Shown: positions 53,437-62,886, counted from the stretch's first letter. The stretch: 64,000 bases of DNA from Hwangdonia seohaensis (GCF_031932625.1 NZ_JAVSCK010000002.1:1-64000); one strand, 5' to 3'. Notes: generated by a model from the letters alone, not told the origin. Numbers and translations are program-made.

Positions 53437-54552
53437 ATGAAGCGACTTTTACACATTCCAACGTTTATTTTTACTTTTATTATATGTTTCACCAGTTTTT
53501 CGCAAACCTATAAAGTTGATGAAAAACGAATTTATGCATGGGATGCGTTTGCATCAGATTGGGAGCATAACCTTACCGAGCAGTTTATCTATGCCAACGG
53601 TGGTACAAAAGAAACACTTTTGCAAGGATTTAGCATGCCTGGGATGATGTTAACCTATCAAGATGTTAAAACCTACAATGCTAATAATGACATTATTTTA
53701 GATGTAGGACAAATATGGAATGGCATTACATTGCAATGGGAAAACACAAGTCAAACCATTTTCTTATATGATTTATCGAATAATTTAATAGAAGAAATAG
53801 ACCAATCATACAATGCTATTACCCTACTATACGAAAATGCGTATAGAGTGTTGTATGAGTACTCGGGGTCGAATGTTATTAAATTTACCTATCAAAATTG
53901 GGATACAACTGCTTGGGTAAATGAAGATAAGTTAGAGGTCACTTATACGTCAGGATTGCCAACACAAATAATTTCCAGTGTTTGGAACACAACAACGAAT
54001 ATGTGGGATTTGGATGAACGCGACACGGCAACATATACAAATGGACTGAGAACGGAACTGGTTGTTGAAACGTACAATGGAAGCGGTTGGGATTTACTTG
54101 AAAGATATTTAACGACGTATTCAGGATCACTAGAAACAGAGTACATCCAACAAAGTTGGAACGGGTCTATATTTGTAAACTCCGATAGGGAATTAAGCAT
54201 CTATGACGGTAACGATAATAAAACAGAATATATTTGGTACAGTTGGGTTGCCAACGCGTGGGAACCTTATTATAAAGAGGAAATGGACTATTCTCTTGCT
54301 GTATCCTTAAGTACGGATTCTTTCCTTAAAGACAGTTTTAAATTATACCCGAACCCAGCTTCAGATGTTATACATATAGCTTCCAAAATAGCTATTGATA
54401 AAGTGGAATTATATAACGTTTTAGGTAAAAAAGTATTACAATCCTCTAACAGCTCCAAAGCATTAAATATTGAAAGCTTACAGTCTGGAATTTATATTCT
54501 AAAAGTGTATAATAACGATAAAAGTGCATCCAAAAAAATAGTGGTAAAATAG
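53437..54552 (+). CDS. T9SS cargo protein with six beta-strand repeats
   Basis: 371 aa. A signal peptide (ending SFSQ), then about six repeats of roughly 33 residues. Each has a W or F, an N or D-rich turn, and a Y-x-x-G/N-x-x-T-E-like strand (for example YNGSGWDLLERYLTTYSGSL). A type A sorting domain follows (YPNPASDVIHIAS, VELYNVLGKKVLQSS, LQSGIYILKVY). It should be exported by the type IX system and anchored at the outer surface. Repeats of this style occur in flavobacterial surface proteins of unknown function. Confidence 0.88.
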   Translation: MKRLLHIPTFIFTFIICFTSFSQTYKVDEKRIYAWDAFASDWEHNLTEQFIYANGGTKETLLQGFSMPGMMLTYQDVKTYNANNDIILDVGQIWNGITLQWENTSQTIFLYDLSNNLIEEIDQSYNAITLLYENAYRVLYEYSGSNVIKFTYQNWDTTAWVNEDKLEVTYTSGLPTQIISSVWNTTTNMWDLDERDTATYTNGLRTELVVETYNGSGWDLLERYLTTYSGSLETEYIQQSWNGSIFVNSDRELSIYDGNDNKTEYIWYSWVANAWEPYYKEEMDYSLAVSLSTDSFLKDSFKLYPNPASDVIHIASKIAIDKVELYNVLGKKVLQSSNSSKALNIESLQSGIYILKVYNNDKSASKKIVVK

Positions 54553-54577
54553 TTTTTAAGACAGCTATTAATTGAGG

Positions 54578-54617
54578 AAAAGGAAGTTTAATACTTAACG
54601 GTATTGGCTTCCTTTTT
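54578..54617. terminator. Bidirectional terminator between convergent genes
   Basis: AAAAGGAAG (54578-54586) pairs with CTTCCTTTT (54608-54616) and AATAC (54590-54594) with GTATT (54601-54605). T-runs occur on both strands. It serves the T9SS gene and the convergent ribBA. Confidence 0.8.
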
Positions 54618-55761
54618 AATATTTAACGTAGCTTACAATCTCCAAACCATAACCAATCAAGCCCACGCGTTTGGTCTGTTCTGTGTTGGACATCAAGTTT
54701 AACTTATGGATATTTAAGTCGTGCAGAATTTGGGCACCGATACCAAAATCGCGATTGTCCATGTTTATTTTTGGTGCTTTTGAAATTTTATTCGGACTCT
54801 GGTTTTCCTTCAAAAAAGACAAACGCTTTAAAATATTCATAGACTGCGATTCTTGATTTATAAATAGAATAGCACCCTTGCCATTGTTGTTAATAAGCTT
54901 AAACATATTGTCCAATTGCTTATCAATATTATTGGTAAGTGTTCCAAGGATATCGTTGTTAATTAACGTGGAATTAATTCTGGTAAGTACGGGTTCGTTA
55001 TCTTTCCATTGTCCTTTAGTTAATGCTATGTGTACTTGATCGTTGGTGGTTTGTTGGTACGCTCTTAAACGAAAACTTCCAAAACGAGTTTCTATCTGAA
55101 AATCTTCTTTTTTATCGATTAGCGAGTCGTGTTGCATTCTGTACGCCACCAAATCTTCAATCGATACAATTTTTAAATCCAGCTTTTTGGCCACTTCCAT
55201 AAGCTGAGGTAAGCGCGCCATGGTGCCATCTTCATTCATTATTTCAACAATAACGCCAGCAGGTTTTAAACCAGCCAAACGTGCAAAATCTATGGCGGCT
55301 TCGGTGTGTCCCGTGCGTCGTAAAACGCCTCCTTCTTTGGCTACTAATGGAAATATATGTCCGGGTCTGCCCAACTCAAAAGGTTTTGTATTGGGGTCTA
55401 TTAACGCCTTAACCGTTTTTGCTCTATCGCTGGCTGAAATCCCTGTACTTACGCCGTTGCCTCTTAAATCTACCGATACCGTAAACGCTGTTTCCATCGG
55501 GTCCGTGTTATTGCGCACCATCATATTAAGTTCCAGTTCTTTGCAGCGGTTTTCGGTAAGTGGTGTACAAATAAGCCCTCTGCCGTGGGTTGCCATAAAA
55601 TTTATCATCTGTGGCGTAACCTTATCGGCGGCAGCCACAAAATCACCTTCGTTTTCACGGTTTTCGTCATCAACAACAATAATAACTTTGCCGTTTCGTA
55701 TATCGTCTATAGCTTCGTGGATGGTATTCAGTTTAAATTCCGAAGTTTTATTTGTGGTCAT
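54616..55761 (-). CDS. ribBA: RibBA: DHBP synthase with a degenerate GTP cyclohydrolase II domain
   Basis: About 381 aa. The N-terminal half is a complete 3,4-dihydroxy-2-butanone 4-phosphate synthase (VVDDENRENEGDF, RNNTDPMETAFTVSVD, HIFPLVAKEGGVLRRTGHTEAAIDF), which makes the four-carbon unit of riboflavin from ribulose 5-phosphate. The C-terminal half has the GCH II outline (IETRFGSFRLRAY, DFGIGAQILHDL, then a GLIGYGLEIV ending). It lacks the cysteine triad that holds zinc in active GCH II, so it is probably not catalytic and a separate ribA is expected. The start at 55761 is preferred over the ATG at 55776 because that one would lie at the predicted transcription start. Confidence 0.92.
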   Translation of the reverse strand: MTTNKTSEFKLNTIHEAIDDIRNGKVIIVVDDENRENEGDFVAAADKVTPQMINFMATHGRGLICTPLTENRCKELELNMMVRNNTDPMETAFTVSVDLRGNGVSTGISASDRAKTVKALIDPNTKPFELGRPGHIFPLVAKEGGVLRRTGHTEAAIDFARLAGLKPAGVIVEIMNEDGTMARLPQLMEVAKKLDLKIVSIEDLVAYRMQHDSLIDKKEDFQIETRFGSFRLRAYQQTTNDQVHIALTKGQWKDNEPVLTRINSTLINNDILGTLTNNIDKQLDNMFKLINNNGKGAILFINQESQSMNILKRLSFLKENQSPNKISKAPKINMDNRDFGIGAQILHDLNIHKLNLMSNTEQTKRVGLIGYGLEIVSYVKY

Positions 55762-55780
55762 AGGTTCTAAAATCATGGTG

Positions 55781-55814
55781 CAAAGATATTGCTTATTTTA
55801 AACTATCTAAACAA
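55781..55814 (-). promoter_or_regulatory. ribBA: Promoter candidate of ribBA
   Basis: TATCTTTG (55788-55781) and TTG (55814-55812) on the minus strand, 23 bases apart. It overlaps the end of the upstream permease gene, so ribBA may have its own start point within the block. Confidence 0.45.
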
Positions 55815-57781
55815 TTTTGTTTTAAGTCCTCGTTAATTTTCACATTTAAAAAAGGATAAACCAGCATATATAAAGGCACGCCAATTATTAAAAGGATAAT
55901 ATGTGGCATCTTTACTTTTTTATTGATGTGGCTATAAAAACGGTTTAAATTAAAAATGGATTTTAAATAATAAATGATGAATAAAAACAAAGCAACCGCG
56001 CTAAGTTGGATGGATGCCGCCTGTAACGATGGCATTTTGTTGTTTTTAAAAACAAAGAACAATACTAAAAGAACAACCCCAATACCGTATAATACGATAG
56101 CGAATTTTGAATGCGCTATGTAATTGTTGAACATGGTTTTTGAGGCATCAAAAGCTGTACGGATTGATACGCCCTGGTTTCTCATTTCATCAATGTTAAC
56201 ACCTCTTGCATTTAAGGTTTTAATGGCTTCGTAACGTGTATTTTCACTATGCCCGAGGGATTCATATTGCTTAACAACGTTAATTAATTCTTCATTTGAA
56301 TATTTAGAAAGAAACTTGTAGCTTACACTGTTCTTTGGCTTAATGTTGAATATTTTTTTCAATGGTTCAATAATATTGCCCATTTCAAACAAGCCTTTAT
56401 CCTCTGTAGCTCTTTTAGTTAAAAACAGACCCAGCGGAAACATAACAAGCGTAGAAAACCAACTGGCAAGTATAGGGTTAAAATCACCACTTTTTGCACT
56501 GTTTATAGCAAAAATCCCAATAAAATGATAGGCTAAAAATAGTACGATGGCAATTACCATTGGCAAGCCAATACCTCCTTTACGTATTAAAGCACCAAGT
56601 GGGGCGCCAACAAAAAATAGAATAACGCATGCAAACCCGAGTGCCAGTTTTTCGTGAAAGGACACAATATGCTTATTGTAATTGCTTTTTGCAAATTTCT
56701 GTTCAAGTTGTTTCGATTCAATAATCTGCTTCGTGCTTTTAATGTTTCTTAACGCTAAATCGAGAAGCTGCGATTTGTTTTTTGTTTCAAATAAATCCAA
56801 TATTTCGCCGCTGTAAATGGAATCGCTTTTAGGTTTTACTTTTGATTTAGGAACATCTATGTTTTTTAGCCTCGTAATATTAGTGCGTTGGTACAGGCTT
56901 TTAGAAAGCGTTTTGTGTGCTGAGTTTCTTTTTTTTGTAAGCGAGTCAATAGTATAATTTAATTCGCTTAAATTAAGCATGTTGTATTTGTCGGAATCCG
57001 ATTTGGCATCAATATCTACATTGTCGTTGATTTGCGATAAATCAATATTAATGGTGTATTTTTCAAATGTACTTTTGGCAAAAGGCTGCTTGTTTCTTTC
57101 TTCAGGTTTTTTACGATAAATATCATTATAATAATTTCCGTCGGATAAAATAAGCTTTAAAACATTTGAGGTTTCTTTACCTATAAGTTCTCCAGAAACA
57201 GATTTTATCATTTGTGAATTGGTACGGCTGTCTGCACCTTGGCCTTTAATATGGATAATAACATCGTTAAGATATTGCCCCTTATCACCGCTTTTACTTG
57301 CAAATTTAATGTTGTAATCGCCAACTTCGTTAAATTGCCCTTCGGCCAAAAGCATTGCAGGTTTAAGTTTCGCAATGTTTTTTCGTAAGTTGAGCGAGTT
57401 GTATTCGGCCCACGGAATAACGTTATTGGAAAACATAAAAGTAGTAAAGCCCAAAACCACAATAAATATGCTAAGTCCCGACATGGCGCGTTGCAGGGAA
57501 ATCCCGGTCGATTTCATGGCGGCAAACTCATAATTCTCGGCAAAACTACCAAACACCATGATGGACGATAAGAGTATGGTGAGCGGTATAACCAGCGGAA
57601 TTAGCTTAGGCATAAAATACGCCAGAAACTTAAAAACCACAACCATATCCAAATCTTTACCGGCAAGCTCTTTTATATACAGCCAAATGGTTTGCAAAAC
57701 AAAAATCAGCAAAAGAATTACAAATACGCTGAGAAAAGTTTTAAGATATGTGGTTAGTATGTAACGGTCAAGAATTTTCAC
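55793..57781 (-). CDS. LptF/LptG-family permease, long form
   Basis: 662 aa, well above the about 360 of E. coli LptF/LptG. It has three N-terminal spans (about 14-37, 55-75, 98-118) in the YjgP/YjgQ pattern (ILDRYILTTYLKTFL), then a long periplasmic region (about 120-380). Three more spans follow (about 380-465), then a cytoplasmic insertion of about 95 residues with YLSKYSNEELINVVKQYESLG and further C-terminal spans. LptFG take lipopolysaccharide from the inner membrane. Here one long gene occurs with lolA-like before it; the partner must be elsewhere. Confidence 0.9.
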   Translation of the reverse strand: MKILDRYILTTYLKTFLSVFVILLLIFVLQTIWLYIKELAGKDLDMVVVFKFLAYFMPKLIPLVIPLTILLSSIMVFGSFAENYEFAAMKSTGISLQRAMSGLSIFIVVLGFTTFMFSNNVIPWAEYNSLNLRKNIAKLKPAMLLAEGQFNEVGDYNIKFASKSGDKGQYLNDVIIHIKGQGADSRTNSQMIKSVSGELIGKETSNVLKLILSDGNYYNDIYRKKPEERNKQPFAKSTFEKYTINIDLSQINDNVDIDAKSDSDKYNMLNLSELNYTIDSLTKKRNSAHKTLSKSLYQRTNITRLKNIDVPKSKVKPKSDSIYSGEILDLFETKNKSQLLDLALRNIKSTKQIIESKQLEQKFAKSNYNKHIVSFHEKLALGFACVILFFVGAPLGALIRKGGIGLPMVIAIVLFLAYHFIGIFAINSAKSGDFNPILASWFSTLVMFPLGLFLTKRATEDKGLFEMGNIIEPLKKIFNIKPKNSVSYKFLSKYSNEELINVVKQYESLGHSENTRYEAIKTLNARGVNIDEMRNQGVSIRTAFDASKTMFNNYIAHSKFAIVLYGIGVVLLVLFFVFKNNKMPSLQAASIQLSAVALFLFIIYYLKSIFNLNRFYSHINKKVKMPHIILLIIGVPLYMLVYPFLNVKINEDLKQNCLDSLK

Positions 57782-57790
57782 AAAAGTTAC

Positions 57791-58426
57791 CTAATCTAAT
57801 TTATTGATGTAATAATCTTTGTATTTATTGGCATCAAAGGTAAATAAGCTTTTTGATAAAGGTTCGTTTGTTTTAAAAGAATTAACAGTAAGCGTTGTTT
57901 TGGTTCCGTTTTTACCGATTTGAATGAGGTTATAAATGTGTTTGGTTTGCTTATCTACACCCAAAAGAATGTGCTTGATTTCAGAGTTCGAATCAATGGG
58001 TGTTAACTTAACGTACTGTACTTTTCGGCCTTGTATATTTTGCTCAATATCCAAAGCATAGGTATAGCCATCTTCGTAAAACGACAGCATTTTACTTGGG
58101 GTAATGTTGTCTTCGTCGTCGGTATTATCAGATGAAATGGTAACTTCTTCGTCTTCGGGACTAATGCTGTATGTTGTTTTACCGTCGAAAAGACGCGTAA
58201 TTCCCAAAATGTTCAATCGGTATTTTTCACCTTGCATCACCACATCGCCACGGGTTTCCTGTTTGATGTTTTCTGAGGTATTTTCAAGGACATATTTGAA
58301 ATCTATTGAAATATTATCGTAGCTTTTTACTTTGGCCGAAACGTCTTGTAATAACGATTTACCTTCGTTTTGAGAAAAGGCACTAACTGAAAGAGTGAGT
58401 AATAAAATGCTAATAATTTTTTTCAT
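57791..58426 (-). CDS. LolA-like outer-membrane lipoprotein carrier
   Basis: 211 aa. Signal peptide ending SAFSQ, then the open beta-barrel domain of LolA: SIDFKYVLEN, TRGDVVMQGEKYRLNILGI, YVKLTPID. In E. coli LolA carries lipoproteins across the periplasm. It lies between ftsK and the LptF/G-like gene (9-base gap to the latter), an arrangement typical of Bacteroidota and consistent with envelope biogenesis. Confidence 0.9.
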   Translation of the reverse strand: MKKIISILLLTLSVSAFSQNEGKSLLQDVSAKVKSYDNISIDFKYVLENTSENIKQETRGDVVMQGEKYRLNILGITRLFDGKTTYSISPEDEEVTISSDNTDDEDNITPSKMLSFYEDGYTYALDIEQNIQGRKVQYVKLTPIDSNSEIKHILLGVDKQTKHIYNLIQIGKNGTKTTLTVNSFKTNEPLSKSLFTFDANKYKDYYINKLD

Positions 58427-58449
58427 TGAATAACTTTTTTTTCATTTCC

Positions 58450-58473
58450 GCACTTCGACTGCGCTCAGTGAAG
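58450..58473 (+). repeat. Dispersed intergenic repeat, copy 2
   Basis: Contains CACTTCGACTGCGCTCAGTG between lolA-like and ftsK. Related to the sequences at 38040-38070 (minus) and 62821-62852. Confidence 0.6.
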
Positions 58474-58487
58474 CTATGGAAATCTAA

Positions 58488-60863
58488 TTATAATTCGTTT
58501 TCTAAATGCTGATCGAGCGCCAATAAATCGGGTATTAAAACCTGTCTGGCTTTGCTGCCTTCAAAAGGCCCAACTATACCGGCGGCCTCTAATTGGTCTA
58601 TTATTCTGCCCGCTCTGTTGTATCCTAATTTTAATTTTCGTTGCAATAAAGAAGCCGACCCTTGTTGCGCCGTTACAATAACAATGGCGGCGTCTTTAAA
58701 CAGTTTGTCCCGATCTGATATATCTATATCAAGACTTGTGCCACTTTCCTCCCCAACATACTCGGGTAAAAGATAGGCCTCGGGATAGGCTTTTTGCGAG
58801 CCAATATAATCGGTAATGCGTTCTACTTCGGGGGTGTCAACAAAGGCGCATTGCACACGAATTACATCGTTACCTTGCGTAAACAGCATATCACCACGAC
58901 CGATAAGTTGGTCGGCACCAGAGCCATCTAAAATGGTTCGTGAATCTATTTTGCTGGTTACCCTAAACGCAATTCGCGCCGGGAAATTGGCTTTAATAAT
59001 ACCTGTGATAACGTTAACCGACGGACGCTGTGTGGCAATAATTAAGTGAATACCAATGGCACGCGCCAATTGAGCTAAACGCGCAATGGGTGTTTCAACC
59101 TCTTTACCGGCAGTCATTATTAAATCTGCAAACTCATCAACAACCAAAACGATGTATGGTAAAAATTGATGACCGTCGTTCGGGTTTAACTTTCGTGCTT
59201 TAAACTTCGCGTTGTATTCGGCTATGTTTCTACATAAGGCATTTTTAAGCAACTCGTAGCGGTTATCCATTTCAATACATAATGAATTTAATGTATTGAT
59301 TACCTTTGTGTTATCCGTGATAATGGCTTCTTCGCTATCTGGTAGTTTTGCTAAATAATGGCGTTCGATTTTATTGAAAAGCGTCAGTTCCACTTTTTTA
59401 GGATCGACTAAAATAAACTTAACCTCTGCCGGATGTTTTTTGTATAAAAGCGATGTTAATACCGCATTTAATCCCACCGATTTACCTTGTCCGGTTGCAC
59501 CCGCCATAAGTAAGTGTGGCATTTTTGCAAGATCGACAACAAAGGTTTCGTTGCTAATGGTTTTACCTAAAGCAATAGGCAATTGCATTTCGGAAGTCTG
59601 GAACTTTTTTGAAGCGATTACCGAACGCATCGACACAATGGTTGAATTTTTATTGGGCACCTCAATACCAATAGTGCCTTTTCCAGGAATGGGCGCAATA
59701 ATACGAATACCCAGAGCGGAGAGCGATAAAGCGATATCGTCTTCTAAATTCTTGATTTTCGAAATTCGCACGCCGGCTTCGGGAACAATTTCATACAAGG
59801 TAACCGTTGGGCCAATAGTGGCTTTTATGCTGGCAATGCCAATTTTGTAATTGCTTAAGGTTTCAACAATTTTATTTTTATTTTCCTCAAGCTCTTCTTG
59901 ATTGATGGTAATGCCTTCGGTATCGTATTTTTTAAGAAGATCCAGTGGCGGAAATTGATAGTTGCTCAACTCCAAAGTAGGGTCGAATTGCCCGAAATCC
60001 TCAACCAATTTATTGGCCAAATTATCGGTTTCCGATTGTTCTTCGGCTACGGTTTCAACCTTCATTTCTAAATCCGGTTCTTCTTCCTCGGTTATTTTGA
60101 CCTCCAAAGGTGTTGCGGTTTCGGGTTTAGTTTCTTTTTTTGCGGTTGGTGGTTTATTTTCCAAAGGAATGTCAAAAGCGGTTTTTATAGCTTCGGCTTC
60201 TTCAGATAAATTATTATCAAGCGGAATAGAAAACTCATCATTGGCTTTAGAAAATTCATCTTTTATATCTTTTTTGGCCGATTTGAAAAGTTTAGCAATA
60301 CTGTGGAACGTCACTTTAAAACGAATGGCTAAATAGGTGATTAAACCAAATAAAAGTAGGAGTGAAGTGCCTATTTTACCGATATAATCTTGTAGAAACA
60401 TATTTATTTCGAAACCGATTGTCCCTCCGAGAATATCCTTTTTATCGCCAAAAAAACCAAAAAGAACAGATATCCAAATGATGATGAATATGCCCCAGAA
60501 CCAATGTTTGCGCAATTTTGCTTTGGCAATATCCATAAGGACGTAAACACCGGAAAGAAATAGCAATCCGGAAAATATAAAGGATGCGACGCCAAACCCG
60601 CGCTGTATAAATAAATCGCTTAACCAAGCGCCACTTTTGCTTAACCAGTTTTGGGTTTCTGCTTCGCGATTTGTGAAATTTGACAAGCTACTTTGGTCGG
60701 CTTCACCCGTAAAGAAAAACGAAATAAAAGCAATGCACAACAGTAAACCCAAAATAACCAAAAAGCTACCCAATACCAGTTTTTGCTGGCTAGACAACTT
60801 AAAATTAGGTTTTTTAATTCTTCGTTTTGGTGTTTTGTTGGTCTTTGTTTTTTTCTTCGCCAT
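58488..60863 (-). CDS. ftsK: DNA translocase FtsK
   Basis: 791 aa. Four to five N-terminal spans (about 28-195), a proline/acid-rich linker (about 205-310) shorter than in E. coli, then the alpha and beta motor domains: Walker A GATGQGKSVGLNAVL and VLVVDEFADLIMTAGKEVE. The end is a winged-helix gamma domain (LLQRKLKLGYNRAGRIIDQLE). It pumps chromosomal DNA through the septum and activates XerCD at dif. It sits in the cell-envelope block with lolA-like, lptF/G-like and dgkA. Confidence 0.96.
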   Translation of the reverse strand: MAKKKTKTNKTPKRRIKKPNFKLSSQQKLVLGSFLVILGLLLCIAFISFFFTGEADQSSLSNFTNREAETQNWLSKSGAWLSDLFIQRGFGVASFIFSGLLFLSGVYVLMDIAKAKLRKHWFWGIFIIIWISVLFGFFGDKKDILGGTIGFEINMFLQDYIGKIGTSLLLLFGLITYLAIRFKVTFHSIAKLFKSAKKDIKDEFSKANDEFSIPLDNNLSEEAEAIKTAFDIPLENKPPTAKKETKPETATPLEVKITEEEEPDLEMKVETVAEEQSETDNLANKLVEDFGQFDPTLELSNYQFPPLDLLKKYDTEGITINQEELEENKNKIVETLSNYKIGIASIKATIGPTVTLYEIVPEAGVRISKIKNLEDDIALSLSALGIRIIAPIPGKGTIGIEVPNKNSTIVSMRSVIASKKFQTSEMQLPIALGKTISNETFVVDLAKMPHLLMAGATGQGKSVGLNAVLTSLLYKKHPAEVKFILVDPKKVELTLFNKIERHYLAKLPDSEEAIITDNTKVINTLNSLCIEMDNRYELLKNALCRNIAEYNAKFKARKLNPNDGHQFLPYIVLVVDEFADLIMTAGKEVETPIARLAQLARAIGIHLIIATQRPSVNVITGIIKANFPARIAFRVTSKIDSRTILDGSGADQLIGRGDMLFTQGNDVIRVQCAFVDTPEVERITDYIGSQKAYPEAYLLPEYVGEESGTSLDIDISDRDKLFKDAAIVIVTAQQGSASLLQRKLKLGYNRAGRIIDQLEAAGIVGPFEGSKARQVLIPDLLALDQHLENEL

Positions 60864-60975
60864 TAATGGTGTTTAATATCAATTTGAGACACTGAAACGA
60901 GTTCAGGGTTATATCGTTAAAAACGATTGAGCAAAAATACAAATTACTAACGTTTATCCTAAGGGTAATCGTATA

Positions 60976-61518
60976 TTAAAAATCTTTAGAAAAGATATTA
61001 TTTGATTTTAAAAAATCTTTTCTTGATTTCACGATTTTATATGGCTCTTTGTGTTTGTTTTTAATTTTAATAGCTGTATCATAATCAGTTAAATCTCCTT
61101 CTAGAAAAGCTTTACCATACTTGATTAAATCATTATTCGCTAATTCAATGTCTTGTTTTAATTCACTTGAAGAAGGAAGATTATAAGTCGCTAATTTTTT
61201 ATCTGTTAAAGATTTTAATCTCAATATCGAAATCGATTTCCAGTCATATTCAAAGAAATCTTCACTATCTCCTTCACCTAAAAGAATATCAAAAGTATAT
61301 GGATAGTCTTGGGGATAAGTTGAAGCACTAATTTTGACATATTAATTATTTTTTCTCCATATTATTGAAGTTGAATAATACTCAATAGACTCACTATGTT
61401 TAATGAAATTGAAGTTTGTTAATGTTGACCCTACTATCTTATTTGCCAATTTTGAAAAGTCGCGATGCTGTTTTGATGATTTTGATATTATACTTCTAAA
61501 GAAACTGAAAAATATCAT
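60976..61518 (-). pseudogene. Gene interrupted by one in-frame TAA
   Basis: From the ATG at 61518 a single frame runs to the stop at 60976, broken only by a TAA at 61342-61344, after residue 58. Both sides read like real protein (SSKQHRDFSKLANKIVGSTLT before; YPQDYPYTFDILLGEGDSEDFF and KHKEPYKIVKSRKDFLKS after). Without the stop it would be about 180 residues. The second part alone has only TTG as a start. I recognise no family. The gene lies between ftsK and dgkA, is AT-rich, and may be newly inactivated. Confidence 0.7.
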
Positions 61519-61529
61519 AACCTTTATGT

Positions 61530-61898
61530 TTAAAAAATCTTAGGAAGGTAAATTATAAACCCAATTATGATAGCAAAAACACTGGCAATAAAAACGGCAC
61601 CAGCAGCAATGTCTTTTATAAGTCCGATTTTTATATGGTGCTCCGGATGCATAAAATCGGCAATTTCTTCAATCGCGGTATTTATGCCCTCAACGCTCAT
61701 AACCATGCCAATGGCTAGGCATTGCACAATCCATTCGTAGGTTGAAATATTAAAATAGAATCCAGCTATAGTCATTAAAATGGCTATAAAAAACTGTATT
61801 TTTATGCTGGATTCGGTTTTTAAAAGTAGTAAAGCGCCTTTAAAAGCATAGCCCACACTTTTTATGCGGTTGAACAAAAAGGACTCTTTTTTACTCAT
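61530..61898 (-). CDS. dgkA: Diacylglycerol kinase, DgkA family
   Basis: 122 aa. Three spans of the small prokaryotic kinase; FNRIKSVGYAFKGALLLLKTE, then VEGINTAIEEIADFMHPEHHIKIGLIKDIAAGAVF, with the conserved Glu/Asn/Glu and Asp residues of the active site. Phosphorylates diacylglycerol or undecaprenol. Its ATG lies 8 bases inside the end of tpx, so the two genes are coupled. Confidence 0.94.
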   Translation of the reverse strand: MSKKESFLFNRIKSVGYAFKGALLLLKTESSIKIQFFIAILMTIAGFYFNISTYEWIVQCLAIGMVMSVEGINTAIEEIADFMHPEHHIKIGLIKDIAAGAVFIASVFAIIIGFIIYLPKIF

Positions 61899-62397
61899 CT
61901 AATAAGGCCTCTAATGCCGCTTTGTAATTGGGCTCGTCTACGGTTTCGCTTACTTGTTCGGTGTATTTAACGGTATGGTTTTCGTCCAAAACCACCACAC
62001 AACGCGAATGTAAAGCCTCTAAAGGGCCATCAATAAAGTTTAAACCGTAATCTTTACCGAATCTTCCATCTTTATAATCTGATAAACTGATGACATCTTC
62101 TAAACCTTCGGCGCCACAAAAACGTGCATGGGCGAATGGTAAATCGTGCGAAATGCAAAGTACTTTAGTGTTTTCCAATTCGCTGGCTTCTTGATTGAAG
62201 GTTCGTACAGATTGAGCGCAGGTGCCCGTATCAATGCTCGGGAAAATGTTTAAAACCAATTTACTTCCTTTATAGTTACTTAGGCTATGGGTAGATAAAT
62301 CTGTTGCCGTAAGTAAAAAGTCCGGTGCTTTTGTTCCTATTGCAGGTAAACTTCCTGAGGTATTTATTGGGTTACCTTTTAATGTTACTGTTGCCAT
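61891..62397 (-). CDS. tpx: Thiol peroxidase Tpx
   Basis: 168 aa. LNIFPSIDTGTCAQSVRTFNQEAS gives the peroxidatic Cys in the thiol peroxidase family motif, with the resolving Cys later in CGAEGL. It also has DFLLTATDLSTHSLSNYKG. Reduces alkyl hydroperoxides and H2O2 using thioredoxin; a thioredoxin-like gene is nearby. Its 3' end overlaps dgkA. Confidence 0.94.
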   Translation of the reverse strand: MATVTLKGNPINTSGSLPAIGTKAPDFLLTATDLSTHSLSNYKGSKLVLNIFPSIDTGTCAQSVRTFNQEASELENTKVLCISHDLPFAHARFCGAEGLEDVISLSDYKDGRFGKDYGLNFIDGPLEALHSRCVVVLDENHTVKYTEQVSETVDEPNYKAALEALLDE

Positions 62398-62474
62398 TTT
62401 ATTTGTTTATTGGTTAAGAATTTAAAAATATGAATATTTAATGTTTTTACGCTTATCATTTTTAAAATTGTTTC

Positions 62475-62515
62475 AACAAAAAAACGCTTTATCCGTTAAA
62501 TGGGACAAAGCGTTT
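62475..62515 (-). terminator. Terminator after the DUF6952 gene
   Basis: AAACGCTTT (62482-62490) pairs with AAAGCGTTT (62507-62515); on the minus strand the stem is followed by TTTTTTTTGTTG. It separates the DUF6952 gene from tpx, so tpx needs its own promoter or read-through. Confidence 0.8.
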
Positions 62516-62539
62516 AATATTTATTATAAAGGCAATCTT

Positions 62540-62797
62540 TTAAGTATCGATTGAGCCTAATACACGTTTCATAAAACTATTTAAGGCCTCTTTTTTGGGT
62601 GTACCGTCTTTTATCAATTTATTGACTTCGATAGCGCCGTACATGTTGGAAATTAACTCACCAATAACATCTAATTCTTCATCTTTTAAAGAAGATACTT
62701 CTGTTAAAGCCTCTAGGGTTTCAATAGTTTCTATTACAAAATCTTCATCGTTTTCTTCAATGAATTCTGTTAGGTGTTTAATTATTGGTAGCTTCAT
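62540..62797 (-). CDS. Small acidic protein, DUF6952-like
   Basis: 85 aa, strongly acidic, all-helical (FIEENDEDFVIETIETLEALTE; DVIGELISNMYGAIEV). It matches the flavobacterial DUF6952 family as I recall it, usually found beside peroxiredoxin and thioredoxin genes; function not known. The same neighbourhood is present here. Confidence 0.85.
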   Translation of the reverse strand: MKLPIIKHLTEFIEENDEDFVIETIETLEALTEVSSLKDEELDVIGELISNMYGAIEVNKLIKDGTPKKEALNSFMKRVLGSIDT

Positions 62798-62820
62798 CAG
62801 TTATTCTGTTTTTTTATATC

Positions 62821-62852
62821 CGTTCTTCGACTATCGCTCAAGATAAACTTCG
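62821..62852 (+). repeat. Dispersed intergenic repeat, diverged copy 3
   Basis: CTTCGACTATCGCTCAAGAT resembles the core of the repeats at 58450 and 38040. Confidence 0.4.
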
Positions 62853-62886
62853 GCGGAAAACTTTTTAATTTTAAATACTGCTATTT

